From positions 1-64,000 of the forward strand of contig NZ_FXYF01000002.1 of the NCBI RefSeq assembly GCF_900184945.1: DNA of 64,000 nt, given 5' to 3'. This stretch comes from Antarctobacter aquimaris (GTDB taxonomy: Bacteria > Pseudomonadota > Alphaproteobacteria > Rhodobacterales > Rhodobacteraceae). Numbering within the stretch: position 1 is the stretch's first letter; every line of letters begins with the position of its first letter. This document shows, piece after piece, positions 56,990 through 64,000 of this stretch. Position numbers and translations under genes: made by a program. The notes under the pieces were generated by a model. That model searched no databases. It saw nothing but the letters and a program-made list of their open reading frames with translations, and had not been told where the DNA came from.

Positions 56990-58165
56990 TTAACCGAGAA
57001 TGCTCCGGTCGGCCTCTCCCCGAGCCAGATGGTCTGCCTGGGAGACCATATCAAGGGTAATCCCGGCAGCATTGTGACCCGCCTGCGACGAAAGGCGTGA
57101 GAGCACCTCCTCGACGACACCCGCCATGCGGGTAAACGGGATGCGCCCCTCGATGAAGGCATCGAGCGCGCGTTCCTTGGCGGCGTTGAACACCGCGCCC
57201 ATCAAACCGCCCGCCGCCATGACCTCGCGCGCCAGCCGCAGCGCCGGCCAGCGCGTCTCGCACGGGGCGCGAAAGGTCAGCTGGCCCAGCTTGACCAGGT
57301 CCAGCCGTTCCACCGGCAGCGGCTTGCGGTACGGGTGATGCAGGGCAAAGCCGATGGCGTGGCGCATGTCCGGCGGGCCGACATGCGCCATCAACGCCCC
57401 GTCCGTAAAGCCCACCAGCGCGTGGATCATTGATTCGGGATGTACCACGGTCTCGATCCGGACCGGGTCGAGACCAAAGAACTCTTTGGTCTCAATCAGT
57501 TCCAGCGCCTTGTTGAACATCGACGCAGAGTCGATGGTGATCCGCTGCCCCATCGCCCAGTTGGGGTGCGTGGCGGCCTGCGCCGGGGTCGCCCTGGCCA
57601 GATCCTCCAGCGGCCAGTCGCGAAAGGCGCCGCCGCTGGCGGTGATGATGACCCGTTCGACCGCGGCGATATCCTCGCCGATCAGCGCCTGGAAGACGGC
57701 GGAATGTTCGCTGTCCACCGGCAGGATCGTCGCATCGTGGGCGCGCGCCGTGCGCAGCATCAGCGCCCCGGCGCAGACCATGCTTTCCTTGTTGGCCAGC
57801 GCCAGGGTCGCGCCCTGCTCCAGCGCGCGCAATCCGGGCTCCAGCCCCGCCGCGCCGACGATGGCCGACATCACCCAGTCCGCCGGGCGGGATGCCGCTT
57901 CGATCAGCGCGGCGCGGCCTGCCGCCGCCTCGACGCCCGATCCGGCCAGCGCCGCGCGCAGGTCCTCCAGCCGGGTGTCGTCCGCCGTCACCGCCAGCCG
58001 GGCGTTCAGCCGCCGCGCGTCCCGCGCCAGTTGCGCCACGTTGGCGCCGCCCGTCAGGGCGATCACCTCGTAGGCGTCCGGGTCGCGCGCGATCAGGTCG
58101 ATGGTGTTCTGCCCGATCGAGCCGGTGGCGCCAAAGATCGAGACCCGCCGCCTGCCCGCCGTCAT
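56990..58165 (-). CDS. dxr: 1-deoxy-D-xylulose 5-phosphate reductoisomerase
   Basis: 391 aa. NADPH-binding VSIFGATGSIGQNT, GATLALANKESMVCAG, PVDSEHSAVFQ and ITASGGAFRD. Second step of the MEP isoprenoid pathway. Start overlaps the cdsA stop by 4 bp. Confidence 0.96.
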   Translation of the reverse strand: MTAGRRRVSIFGATGSIGQNTIDLIARDPDAYEVIALTGGANVAQLARDARRLNARLAVTADDTRLEDLRAALAGSGVEAAAGRAALIEAASRPADWVMSAIVGAAGLEPGLRALEQGATLALANKESMVCAGALMLRTARAHDATILPVDSEHSAVFQALIGEDIAAVERVIITASGGAFRDWPLEDLARATPAQAATHPNWAMGQRITIDSASMFNKALELIETKEFFGLDPVRIETVVHPESMIHALVGFTDGALMAHVGPPDMRHAIGFALHHPYRKPLPVERLDLVKLGQLTFRAPCETRWPALRLAREVMAAGGLMGAVFNAAKERALDAFIEGRIPFTRMAGVVEEVLSRLSSQAGHNAAGITLDMVSQADHLARGEADRSILG

Positions 58166-58950
58166 CCCGCCCCCGCCGGGAACCCGGTCACCTGGCCGGC
58201 GATCACGATGAAGACCGCCGCGCCGAGCATCCCGTCGAACCGGTCCATCAGCCCGCCATGGCCGGGCAGCAGGTTGGAGCTGTCCTTGACCCCGGCCCGC
58301 CGCTTCAGCGCGCTTTCGGCGATGTCGCCGATCTGCGAGGCCATGCTGACCGCGATCGACACGCCGATCAGCCCGGCCCCCTGCGCGGTGAACCCGGCAA
58401 AGATCGCGCCGACAATGGCCGCGCCGATCCAGCCGGCCACCGTGCCGGACCAGGTCTTTTTCGGGCTGACGCGCGGCCAGAACTTCGGCCCGCCGATCAG
58501 CCGTCCGGCGAAATAGCCCGCCACGTCGGTGACCACCACGGTCACGATCAGCCACAGCATCCAGACCAGGCCGAAATCGTCGCGCAGCCCCATCATGGCG
58601 TAGCCCGCCAGCAGGATCAGCGCCGCGTAAACGGCATAGGTCACGCCCTTTTCGTGGATCTGCGTCAGGCCCAGCAACGGCACCAACAGCAGCAGCGGCA
58701 GCGCAAAGGCCGGCGGCAGCTCGATCGCCAGCATCGCCACGACGAACCCCGCGGCGCCCAGCAGGATCGGCGTGCGCGGCGTGCCGGGGTCGCAGAGGGT
58801 GACCAACTCCCAGATCATCACGCCGCAGACCGCGGCAATGGCAAAGTGGAACCACAGCCCGCCCAGCCAGAGCGTCAGCGCCGCCACGCCGATCATCGCG
58901 ACCGCCGACAGCAGCCGCGGGGCCAGATCGTCCCAGACGCCCGCGCTCAT
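58162..58950 (-). CDS. cdsA: Phosphatidate cytidylyltransferase
   Basis: 262 aa, seven or eight TMs and the C-terminal signature SALKRRAGVKDSSNLLPGHG with the catalytic Asp pair (GHGGLMDRFD). Makes CDP-diacylglycerol. ATG 58948-58950 overlaps the uppS stop by 4 bp. Confidence 0.95.
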   Translation of the reverse strand: MSAGVWDDLAPRLLSAVAMIGVAALTLWLGGLWFHFAIAAVCGVMIWELVTLCDPGTPRTPILLGAAGFVVAMLAIELPPAFALPLLLLVPLLGLTQIHEKGVTYAVYAALILLAGYAMMGLRDDFGLVWMLWLIVTVVVTDVAGYFAGRLIGGPKFWPRVSPKKTWSGTVAGWIGAAIVGAIFAGFTAQGAGLIGVSIAVSMASQIGDIAESALKRRAGVKDSSNLLPGHGGLMDRFDGMLGAAVFIVIAGQVTGFPAGAG

Positions 58951-59672
58951 GCCTTCACGGCCCCATAGCGCCGGTCGCGGCGCCCGAAGGCGGCGCAGAG
59001 CCGTCCCATTTCCTCGGCCGTGAAGTCGGGCCAGAGCGTGTCCACGAACTCGTACTCCGAATAGGCGGATTGCCAGAGCAGGAAGTTGGAGATCCGCGCC
59101 TCGCCGCTGGTGCGGATCACCAGGTCCGGGTCGGGCAGCACGTGGGTGTCGAGGTAGCGCGGCAGGGTTTCCACGTCGACCTGCGCCGGATCCAGCTTGC
59201 CGGCCTGCACGTCCTCGGCCAGCCGCCGCGCGGCGCGCGCCACCTCGTCCCGGCCGCCGTAGTTCAGCGCGATGGTCAGGTTGACGCCAGTGCAATGCTT
59301 GGTGAAATCCTCCGCCTCGTCCATCAGCGCCTGAAGCTTGCGGTCCAGCCGCGGCCGGTCGCCGATGAAGCGGACGCGCACGTTCTCCTTCACGAAGCCT
59401 TGCATCTCCTTCATGATGTAGCGTCGGAACAGGCTCATCAGCCCGGCCACCTCGACCTGCGTGCGCTTCCAGTTCTCCGTCGAAAAGGCGAAGATGGTCA
59501 GGTACTTGACGCCGAAGTCGGGGCAGGCCTCGACGACCTCGCGCACCCGGCGCGCGCCGGCGTGGTGCCCGAACAGGCGGGGCCGGCCGCGCATCGTGGC
59601 CCAGCGGCCGTTGCCATCCATGATGATGGCCACATGCTTCGGGCCCGCGATGTCAAGGATGGGGCGGGTCAT
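58947..59672 (-). CDS. uppS: Isoprenyl transferase (undecaprenyl-PP synthase)
   Basis: 241 aa. HVAIIMDGNGRWA with the catalytic Asp, FAFSTENWKR, and RTSGEARISNFLLWQSAYSE. Condenses isopentenyl-PP units to the cell-wall lipid carrier. 172 bp after frr. Confidence 0.95.
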   Translation of the reverse strand: MTRPILDIAGPKHVAIIMDGNGRWATMRGRPRLFGHHAGARRVREVVEACPDFGVKYLTIFAFSTENWKRTQVEVAGLMSLFRRYIMKEMQGFVKENVRVRFIGDRPRLDRKLQALMDEAEDFTKHCTGVNLTIALNYGGRDEVARAARRLAEDVQAGKLDPAQVDVETLPRYLDTHVLPDPDLVIRTSGEARISNFLLWQSAYSEYEFVDTLWPDFTAEEMGRLCAAFGRRDRRYGAVKA

Positions 59673-59800
59673 GCATTTCCTTCCGAAGCGACGCGCGCGG
59701 TCACGCCATGACTAGCTGAGCACGACCCGCGGTCCAAGGCAATCGTCTCACATAAAGGCATAGTCGAAGATGGCAATAAGCGAAAGCCGACCGGCGCAAA

Positions 59801-59821
59801 GCCGCGGGCGGCTGCCGCGGC
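59801..59821 (-). terminator. Hairpin after frr, weak terminator candidate
   Basis: On the minus strand GCCGCGG and CCGCGGC form a 7-bp stem with a 7-nt loop, followed by TTTGCG, ~25 nt beyond the frr stop. Short T run, so attenuation rather than full termination. Confidence 0.4.
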
Positions 59822-59844
59822 CCCGCTCCGTGACGTGCCGGGTT

Positions 59845-60408
59845 TCAGACCTGCATGATTTCCTGCTGCTTGGCGTCCAGCGCCTCGTCCACCTTCTTGA
59901 TGAACCTGTTGGTCATGTCCTGGACCTCGGTTTCCCAGAGCTTCTGGTCGTCCTCGGACATGCCGTCGGCCTTGGCCTTCTTGATCTGGTCCATGCCGTC
60001 GCGGCGGATGTTGCGGATCGACACGCGGGCGTGCTCGGCATATTGCGCGGCGACCTTGGTCAGTTCGCGGCGGCGCTCTTCGTTCAGCTCGGGAATCGGC
60101 AGCATGATGATGGTGCCGTTGAGCTGCGGGTTGATCCCCAAGCCCGACTCGCGGATCGCCTTCTCGACCTTGCCCACCAGGCCACGGTCCCAGACGTTGA
60201 TGGTGACCATGCGGGGTTCGGGGACGTTGACGGTGCCCACCTGGTTGATCGGCGTCATCTGCCCGTAGGCGTCGACCATGACCGGCTCGAGCATCGAGGC
60301 CGAGGCGCGCCCGGTGCGCAGCGAGGCGAATTCGGTGCGCAGACTGGCCATCGCGCCATCCATGCGGCGTTCAAGATCGTCGGTATCCAGTTCGAAATCG
60401 GCGGACAT
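59845..60408 (-). CDS. frr: Ribosome recycling factor
   Basis: 187 aa. [43 protein letters not shown] and [17 protein letters not shown]. Splits post-termination ribosomes with EF-G. ATG at 60406-60408; upstream codons are open but not conserved. Confidence 0.96.
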   Translation of the reverse strand: MSADFELDTDDLERRMDGAMASLRTEFASLRTGRASASMLEPVMVDAYGQMTPINQVGTVNVPEPRMVTINVWDRGLVGKVEKAIRESGLGINPQLNGTIIMLPIPELNEERRRELTKVAAQYAEHARVSIRNIRRDGMDQIKKAKADGMSEDDQKLWETEVQDMTNRFIKKVDEALDAKQQEIMQV

Positions 60409-60537
60409 CTGGGGGCCCCTCTTTGATAAGCTGTGCTCGGGTAGCACTGGTTAGCCCGACCTTTAGCGCAGATCAATCGCGATTGGCCAGAGGGCCGGCC
60501 GCCGTGCGCCCCTGTCGGCCGCTCGTCCCGCCCGGTT

Positions 60538-60600
60538 TCTCTGGTCTGAAAATACCCCGGGGAGTCGCCGCAGGCGACGGGGGCAGCGCCCCCGCGCCCT
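60538..60600 (-). repeat. Dispersed GC-rich intergenic repeat, copy B
   Basis: Reverse-oriented relative of 48899-48964: the minus strand reads GGGGGCGCTGCCCCCGTCGC, CCTGCGGCGACTCCCC and GGGGTATTTTCAGACC. It lies between pyrH and frr, only 14 bp beyond the pyrH stop. Confidence 0.75.
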
Positions 60601-60613
60601 GTCGGCCGGCGTT

Positions 60614-61390
60614 TCAGGTGCGCGCGGGGCCCGGGCGGTCGAGGTGCGGGCGCGGCGCATCGCCGGACACGCGGGTATAGGTCCCCTTCCCGGCCAGGAT
60701 GCCGCGAAAGCCGCCCGGTTCGTCCAGCGAAAAGACGATGATCGGCAGGTCGTTGTCGCGCGCCAGCGCGATGGCCGAGGCATCCATCACCTTGAGGTTC
60801 TTGCCCAGGCAGTCGTCGTAGGACACCCAGTCGTAACGCACGGCGTCGGTGTGCTTCATCGGGTCCTTGTCGTAGACGCCATCGACCTTGGTGCCCTTGA
60901 AGATCGCCTCGCAGGCCATCTCGTTCGCGCGCAGCGTGGCGGCGGTGTCGGTGGTGAAATAGGGGTTGCCGGTGCCGGCGGCAAAGATGCAGACGCGCTT
61001 TTTCTCCAGGTGGCGCACCGCGCGGCGGCGGATGTAGGGCTCGGCCACCTCGTCCATGCGGATTGCGCTGATCACCCGGGTGAAGACGCCCAGTCCCTCC
61101 AGCGCCGACTGCATTGCCAGCGCGTTCATCACCGTGGCCAGCATGCCCATGTAGTCGGCCGTGGTCCGCTCCATCCCCTGCGCGCTGCCCGCCAGCCCGC
61201 GAAAGATGTTGCCGCCGCCGATCACCATGCAGATCTCGACGCCCATGTCGTGCACCGATTTAACCTCGCGCGCGATGCGCTGCACTGTCGGCGGGTGCAG
61301 GCCAAAGCCCTGGTCGCCCATCAGTGCCTCGCCCGAGATCTTGAGCATCACGCGATTGTAGGTGGACTTCGGGGTACCGGCCTCGGTCAT
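60614..61390 (-). CDS. pyrH: UMP kinase
   Basis: 258 aa. [52 protein letters not shown]. Hexameric kinase making UDP. The last ~18 residues ([16 protein letters not shown]) extend past the usual C-terminal GTYTRVSG and end next to the dispersed repeat; the extension may have been acquired there. Confidence 0.95.
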   Translation of the reverse strand: MTEAGTPKSTYNRVMLKISGEALMGDQGFGLHPPTVQRIAREVKSVHDMGVEICMVIGGGNIFRGLAGSAQGMERTTADYMGMLATVMNALAMQSALEGLGVFTRVISAIRMDEVAEPYIRRRAVRHLEKKRVCIFAAGTGNPYFTTDTAATLRANEMACEAIFKGTKVDGVYDKDPMKHTDAVRYDWVSYDDCLGKNLKVMDASAIALARDNDLPIIVFSLDEPGGFRGILAGKGTYTRVSGDAPRPHLDRPGPART

Positions 61391-61503
61391 GTTGCGCTCC
61401 GTCACGGGGGGGATATGATCGCGGGCATATGTGGCGGAAAACCGGTTGGGCTGCAACGCCCGATCGGCCGCCCAAGAGGCAGCACCCGGGACAGGCCCTG
61501 CGC

Positions 61504-62412
61504 ATGACGGACACCACGGCGATCGCGGCATGCCTCGCGGCCTGCGACCCGGCACGCCCCGTGCTGATCGCCGGGCCCACCGCCTGCGGCAAGTCGGCGC
61601 TGGCGCTGGCCATCGCCGAGGCGCAGGGCGGCGTGATCGTCAACGCCGACGCGATCCAGGTCTATCGTGACTGGCGCGTGCTGACCGCCCGCCCCACGGC
61701 AGCGGACGAGGCGCGCGCGCCACATGCCCTCTATGGCCATGTGCCAGGCGACCGGGCCTACAGCGTGGGCGACTGGCTGCGCGATGTGGCGCCGCTGCTG
61801 TCGGGTGACGCGCGGCCGATCATCGTCGGCGGCACCGGGCTATATTTCACCGCGCTGACCGAAGGCCTGGCCGAGATCCCGCCCACCCCGCCGGCGATTC
61901 GTGCCGAGGGCGAAACCCTGCTGGCGACGCGCGGCCTGCCCGCGCTGACGGCCGAACTGGACCCGCTCACCGCCGCCCGCATCGACCTGAACAACCCCGC
62001 CCGCGTCGCGCGCGCCTGGGAGGTGCAGCGCGCCACCGGGCGCGGCATCGCCGACTGGCAGGCCGACACGCCGCCGCCGCTGCTGCCGCTGTCCCGGGCG
62101 ACCGCGCTGGTCGTCGAGGCGCCCAAGGCCTGGCTGACCCCGCGCATCGAGACCCGCTTTCGCGCCATGGTGGCGGGCGGCGCGCTGGACGAGGCGCGCG
62201 CCAACCGGCCCGGCTGGACCCCGGACCGCCCCTCGGCCAAGGCAATCGGCGCGGCCGAGCTGATGGCCCACCTGGACGGAGAGATCACGCTGGAGGAGGT
62301 TATCAGCCGCGCCACGATCCTGACCCGGCAATTCGCCAAGCGCCAGCGCACCTGGTTCAAGGCTCGCATGTCGGCCTGGCAGCCGGTCCAGGCAGAGGCG
62401 CTGGCGCGATGA
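61504..62412 (+). CDS. miaA: tRNA dimethylallyltransferase
   Basis: 302 aa. P-loop [38 protein letters not shown] and [19 protein letters not shown], then [12 protein letters not shown]. Adds dimethylallyl to A37 of tRNAs reading UNN codons. ATG at 61504 (MTDTTA); divergent from pyrH over ~110 bp. Overlaps the AraC gene by 4 bp. Confidence 0.94.
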   Translation: MTDTTAIAACLAACDPARPVLIAGPTACGKSALALAIAEAQGGVIVNADAIQVYRDWRVLTARPTAADEARAPHALYGHVPGDRAYSVGDWLRDVAPLLSGDARPIIVGGTGLYFTALTEGLAEIPPTPPAIRAEGETLLATRGLPALTAELDPLTAARIDLNNPARVARAWEVQRATGRGIADWQADTPPPLLPLSRATALVVEAPKAWLTPRIETRFRAMVAGGALDEARANRPGWTPDRPSAKAIGAAELMAHLDGEITLEEVISRATILTRQFAKRQRTWFKARMSAWQPVQAEALAR

Positions 62413-63263
62413 CCCGGCCCGGTTTCCTGCGCAACCCGATGCCGCCCGCCCCCGCGCGGCCCAAGGGCGTTGTGCGCTGCGGCTCCTACGGGCTGGAATT
62501 GCAGGGCGCACCGTGGAAATTCACCCTGCTGCACGACCGCGAGGAAGACGTGCTGATCTGGGTCACGCGCGGCCAGGGCAAGGTGATCGTGAACGGCATC
62601 CGGCGCGGGTTTTCCATGAACAACGCGCTCTATCTGCCTGCGGGAACACTGTTTTCCGTCGAGACCCAGACCGGGACACAGGCGCTGATCCTGCGCAGCC
62701 CGCAGGGCATGAACCCGCACCAGCCGCAGTCGCCCCTGCTGCTGCGGGTGCGCGAAAGCCATGCCCAGATGGAACTGACCGGCCACATCGACAACATGAG
62801 CCGCGAGTTACACGGCACGCGGCCGCTGGCGCAGGAGGCGATCGCCGCGCATGTCGCACTGGTCGCGGTCTGGTTGCAGCGGCAGGTCCGCGCGGGGGCC
62901 GCCGACACGCCGCCCGAAACCGCGGCGCAACGGCTGGTGCGGCGGTTCGCCGAGGCGGTGTCGCGGGATTTCCGCACCCCCGCGCCGATGGCGGACTATG
63001 CCGAGGCGCTGGATGTCACGCCGACCCACCTCAGCCGCACCTGCCGCATCTGCTGCGGCAAGACCGCCGCCGACATCCTGACCGAACGCAAGCTGCACGC
63101 CGCGCGCATCGCGCTGGAAAGCCCGCGCCCGGCGGTCAAGGATGTCGCGCTGTCACTCGGCTTTTCCTCGCCGGCCTATTTCACCCGCTTCATCCAGACC
63201 CACACCGGGGCCTCGCCGTCCGCCCTGCGGGCAGCGGCGCAGCCCTCTCCGACCCGGCCCTGA
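62409..63263 (+). CDS. AraC-family transcriptional regulator
   Basis: 284 aa. An N-terminal cupin-like sensing part (about 25-100, [21 protein letters not shown]) and the C-terminal pair of AraC HTH ([41 protein letters not shown]). Overlaps miaA by ATGA but its target may be the transporter gene that follows. Effector unknown. Confidence 0.88.
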   Translation: MTRPGFLRNPMPPAPARPKGVVRCGSYGLELQGAPWKFTLLHDREEDVLIWVTRGQGKVIVNGIRRGFSMNNALYLPAGTLFSVETQTGTQALILRSPQGMNPHQPQSPLLLRVRESHAQMELTGHIDNMSRELHGTRPLAQEAIAAHVALVAVWLQRQVRAGAADTPPETAAQRLVRRFAEAVSRDFRTPAPMADYAEALDVTPTHLSRTCRICCGKTAADILTERKLHAARIALESPRPAVKDVALSLGFSSPAYFTRFIQTHTGASPSALRAAAQPSPTRP

Positions 63264-63502
63264 ACCCGTTACGACGGGGAATGTCATGCGGAAGTGACTT
63301 GCATCCCGGGCCGTGTCGCTTTTGAATGCTGAAACTGTCGGTTTCGGTTCACAATACGGCGAAAGCGGACGTTGACGGAACAGGCCATCTCGTGCGGAAT
63401 GGCCATCAACGAGAGGCGGTGTCCGGCAACGCGGACCGGACCTCTCGATCACACCGGGGCCCTCGCCCCGGCAAGACAACGATATGTCACAGGGAGAAAC
63501 GA
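63264..63502 (+). other. Leader region with stem-loops before the substrate-binding protein gene
   Basis: CGAGAGG (63410-63416) and CCTCTCG (63441-63447) form an outer stem with an inner GTCCG / CGGAC (63421-63436), followed by a second GC hairpin (CCGGGGC / GCCCCGG, 63454-63471). There is no T run directly after them, so they look like an mRNA 5' structure, not a terminator. No gene. Confidence 0.45.
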
Positions 63503-64000
63503 ATGACATCGATGGACAACATGCGGCCGGTGCATCCGGCGGCAGAAATGTACGCGCGCGAATTCAAGCAGGGCCTGATGGACCGCCGCGAATTCCTGAC
63601 GCGCACCACCGCGCTGGGCGTCACCGCCGCCACGGCCTACGCGCTGGGCGGTCTCGGCAGCCCGGCGCAGGCTGCGGCACATGCCCAGGCAGGCGGCACC
63701 TTGCGCATCCAGCAGGAAGTGCGCGCGCTCAAGGACCCGCGCACCTTTGACTGGACGCAGATTTCCAACGTCACCCGCGGGTGGCTGGAATACATGGTCG
63801 AATACAACCGTGACGGCAGCCTGCGCGGCGTCCTGCTGGAAAGCTGGGAAGCCAACGACGACGCCACCGAGCTGACGCTGAACGTGCGTCCCGGCGTGAC
63901 CTGGAACAACGGCGACGCCTTCACCTCGGCCGACGTGGTGCGGATGTTCGAATACTGGTGCGACAAGAACGTCGAGGGCAACTCGATGGCCGGCCGCATG
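63503..64000 (+). CDS. Tat-exported ABC substrate-binding protein, family 5 (5' part)
   Basis: 166 codons to the window end. Twin-arginine signal MDRREFLTRTTALGVTAATA and cleavage-like AQAAAHAQA, then the family-5 N-lobe: GGTLRIQQEVRALKDPRTFD, SWEANDDATELTLNVRPGV, and WNNGDAFTSADVVRMF. Tat export suggests folding in the cytoplasm first. AGGGAG precedes the ATG. The permeases probably follow beyond the window. Ligand (peptide, sugar or other) unknown. Confidence 0.88.
   Translation, partial: MTSMDNMRPVHPAAEMYAREFKQGLMDRREFLTRTTALGVTAATAYALGGLGSPAQAAAHAQAGGTLRIQQEVRALKDPRTFDWTQISNVTRGWLEYMVEYNRDGSLRGVLLESWEANDDATELTLNVRPGVTWNNGDAFTSADVVRMFEYWCDKNVEGNSMAGRM

Overview
The window looks like a chromosomal segment of an alphaproteobacterium of the order Rhodobacterales (Roseobacter/Rhodobacteraceae type). 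It is GC-rich with strong G/C third-position bias. Its operon orders are typical of alphaproteobacteria (pyrH-frr-uppS-cdsA-dxr-rseP-bamA-skp-fabZ-lpxA-lpxI-lpxB; rpsB-tsf; phoR-pstSCAB-phoU-phoB), and it has bdhA-centred polyhydroxybutyrate genes, an entericidin-type lipoprotein and GC-rich dispersed intergenic repeats. The family assignment rests on remembered family features, not on a database search.

Layout. 1-3.1 kb: the 5' end of an IS110-type transposase, htpX, a glucose/sorbosone dehydrogenase-like gene and a broken IS3-type transposase. 3.19-12.46 kb: a degraded ~9.3-kb island inserted at the 3' end of a tRNA-Asn gene and bounded by 21-bp direct repeats. Its centre is a WYL-domain regulator. 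To the left run a HEPN-domain gene and a fragment of a GHKL/sacsin-type ATPase. To the right run a RecB-like nuclease/DNA2-like helicase (interrupted by one amber codon), a small unknown gene and an SbcD/Mre11-like nuclease. The nuclease is fused tail-to-tail to a truncated, frameshifted tyrosine integrase. The content is defence-like, and the combination is not one I can name.

12.5-25.5 kb: an MBL-fold hydrolase, an EnvZ-like kinase, small secreted proteins, a peptide-type substrate-binding protein, a candidate small RNA, an overlapping bdhA-pentapeptide-patatin operon, a DUF502 protein, psuK-psuG, and a LysR regulator divergent from glutaryl-CoA dehydrogenase. 25.5-33 kb: aroQ overlapping a LuxR-type regulator, rpsB-tsf, two unknown secreted proteins, a HupE/UreJ-like membrane protein and a 142-bp tandem repeat. 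33-41.8 kb: the phosphate regulon with a recognisable Pho box before pstS, preceded by a trans-sulfuration-type PLP enzyme.

42-49 kb: gamma-carbonic anhydrase, gmk, yicC, a PAS-family protein, zapA with a coiled-coil partner, and transketolase. 49-61.4 kb: one long minus-strand block for UMP kinase, ribosome recycling, undecaprenyl-PP, CDP-DAG and isoprenoid synthesis, outer-membrane assembly and lipid A. 61.5-64 kb: miaA, an AraC regulator and the start of a Tat-exported substrate-binding protein that runs off the window. Outside the island the genes look intact and ordinary. The island is where decay, chimerism and unexplained gene combinations are concentrated.
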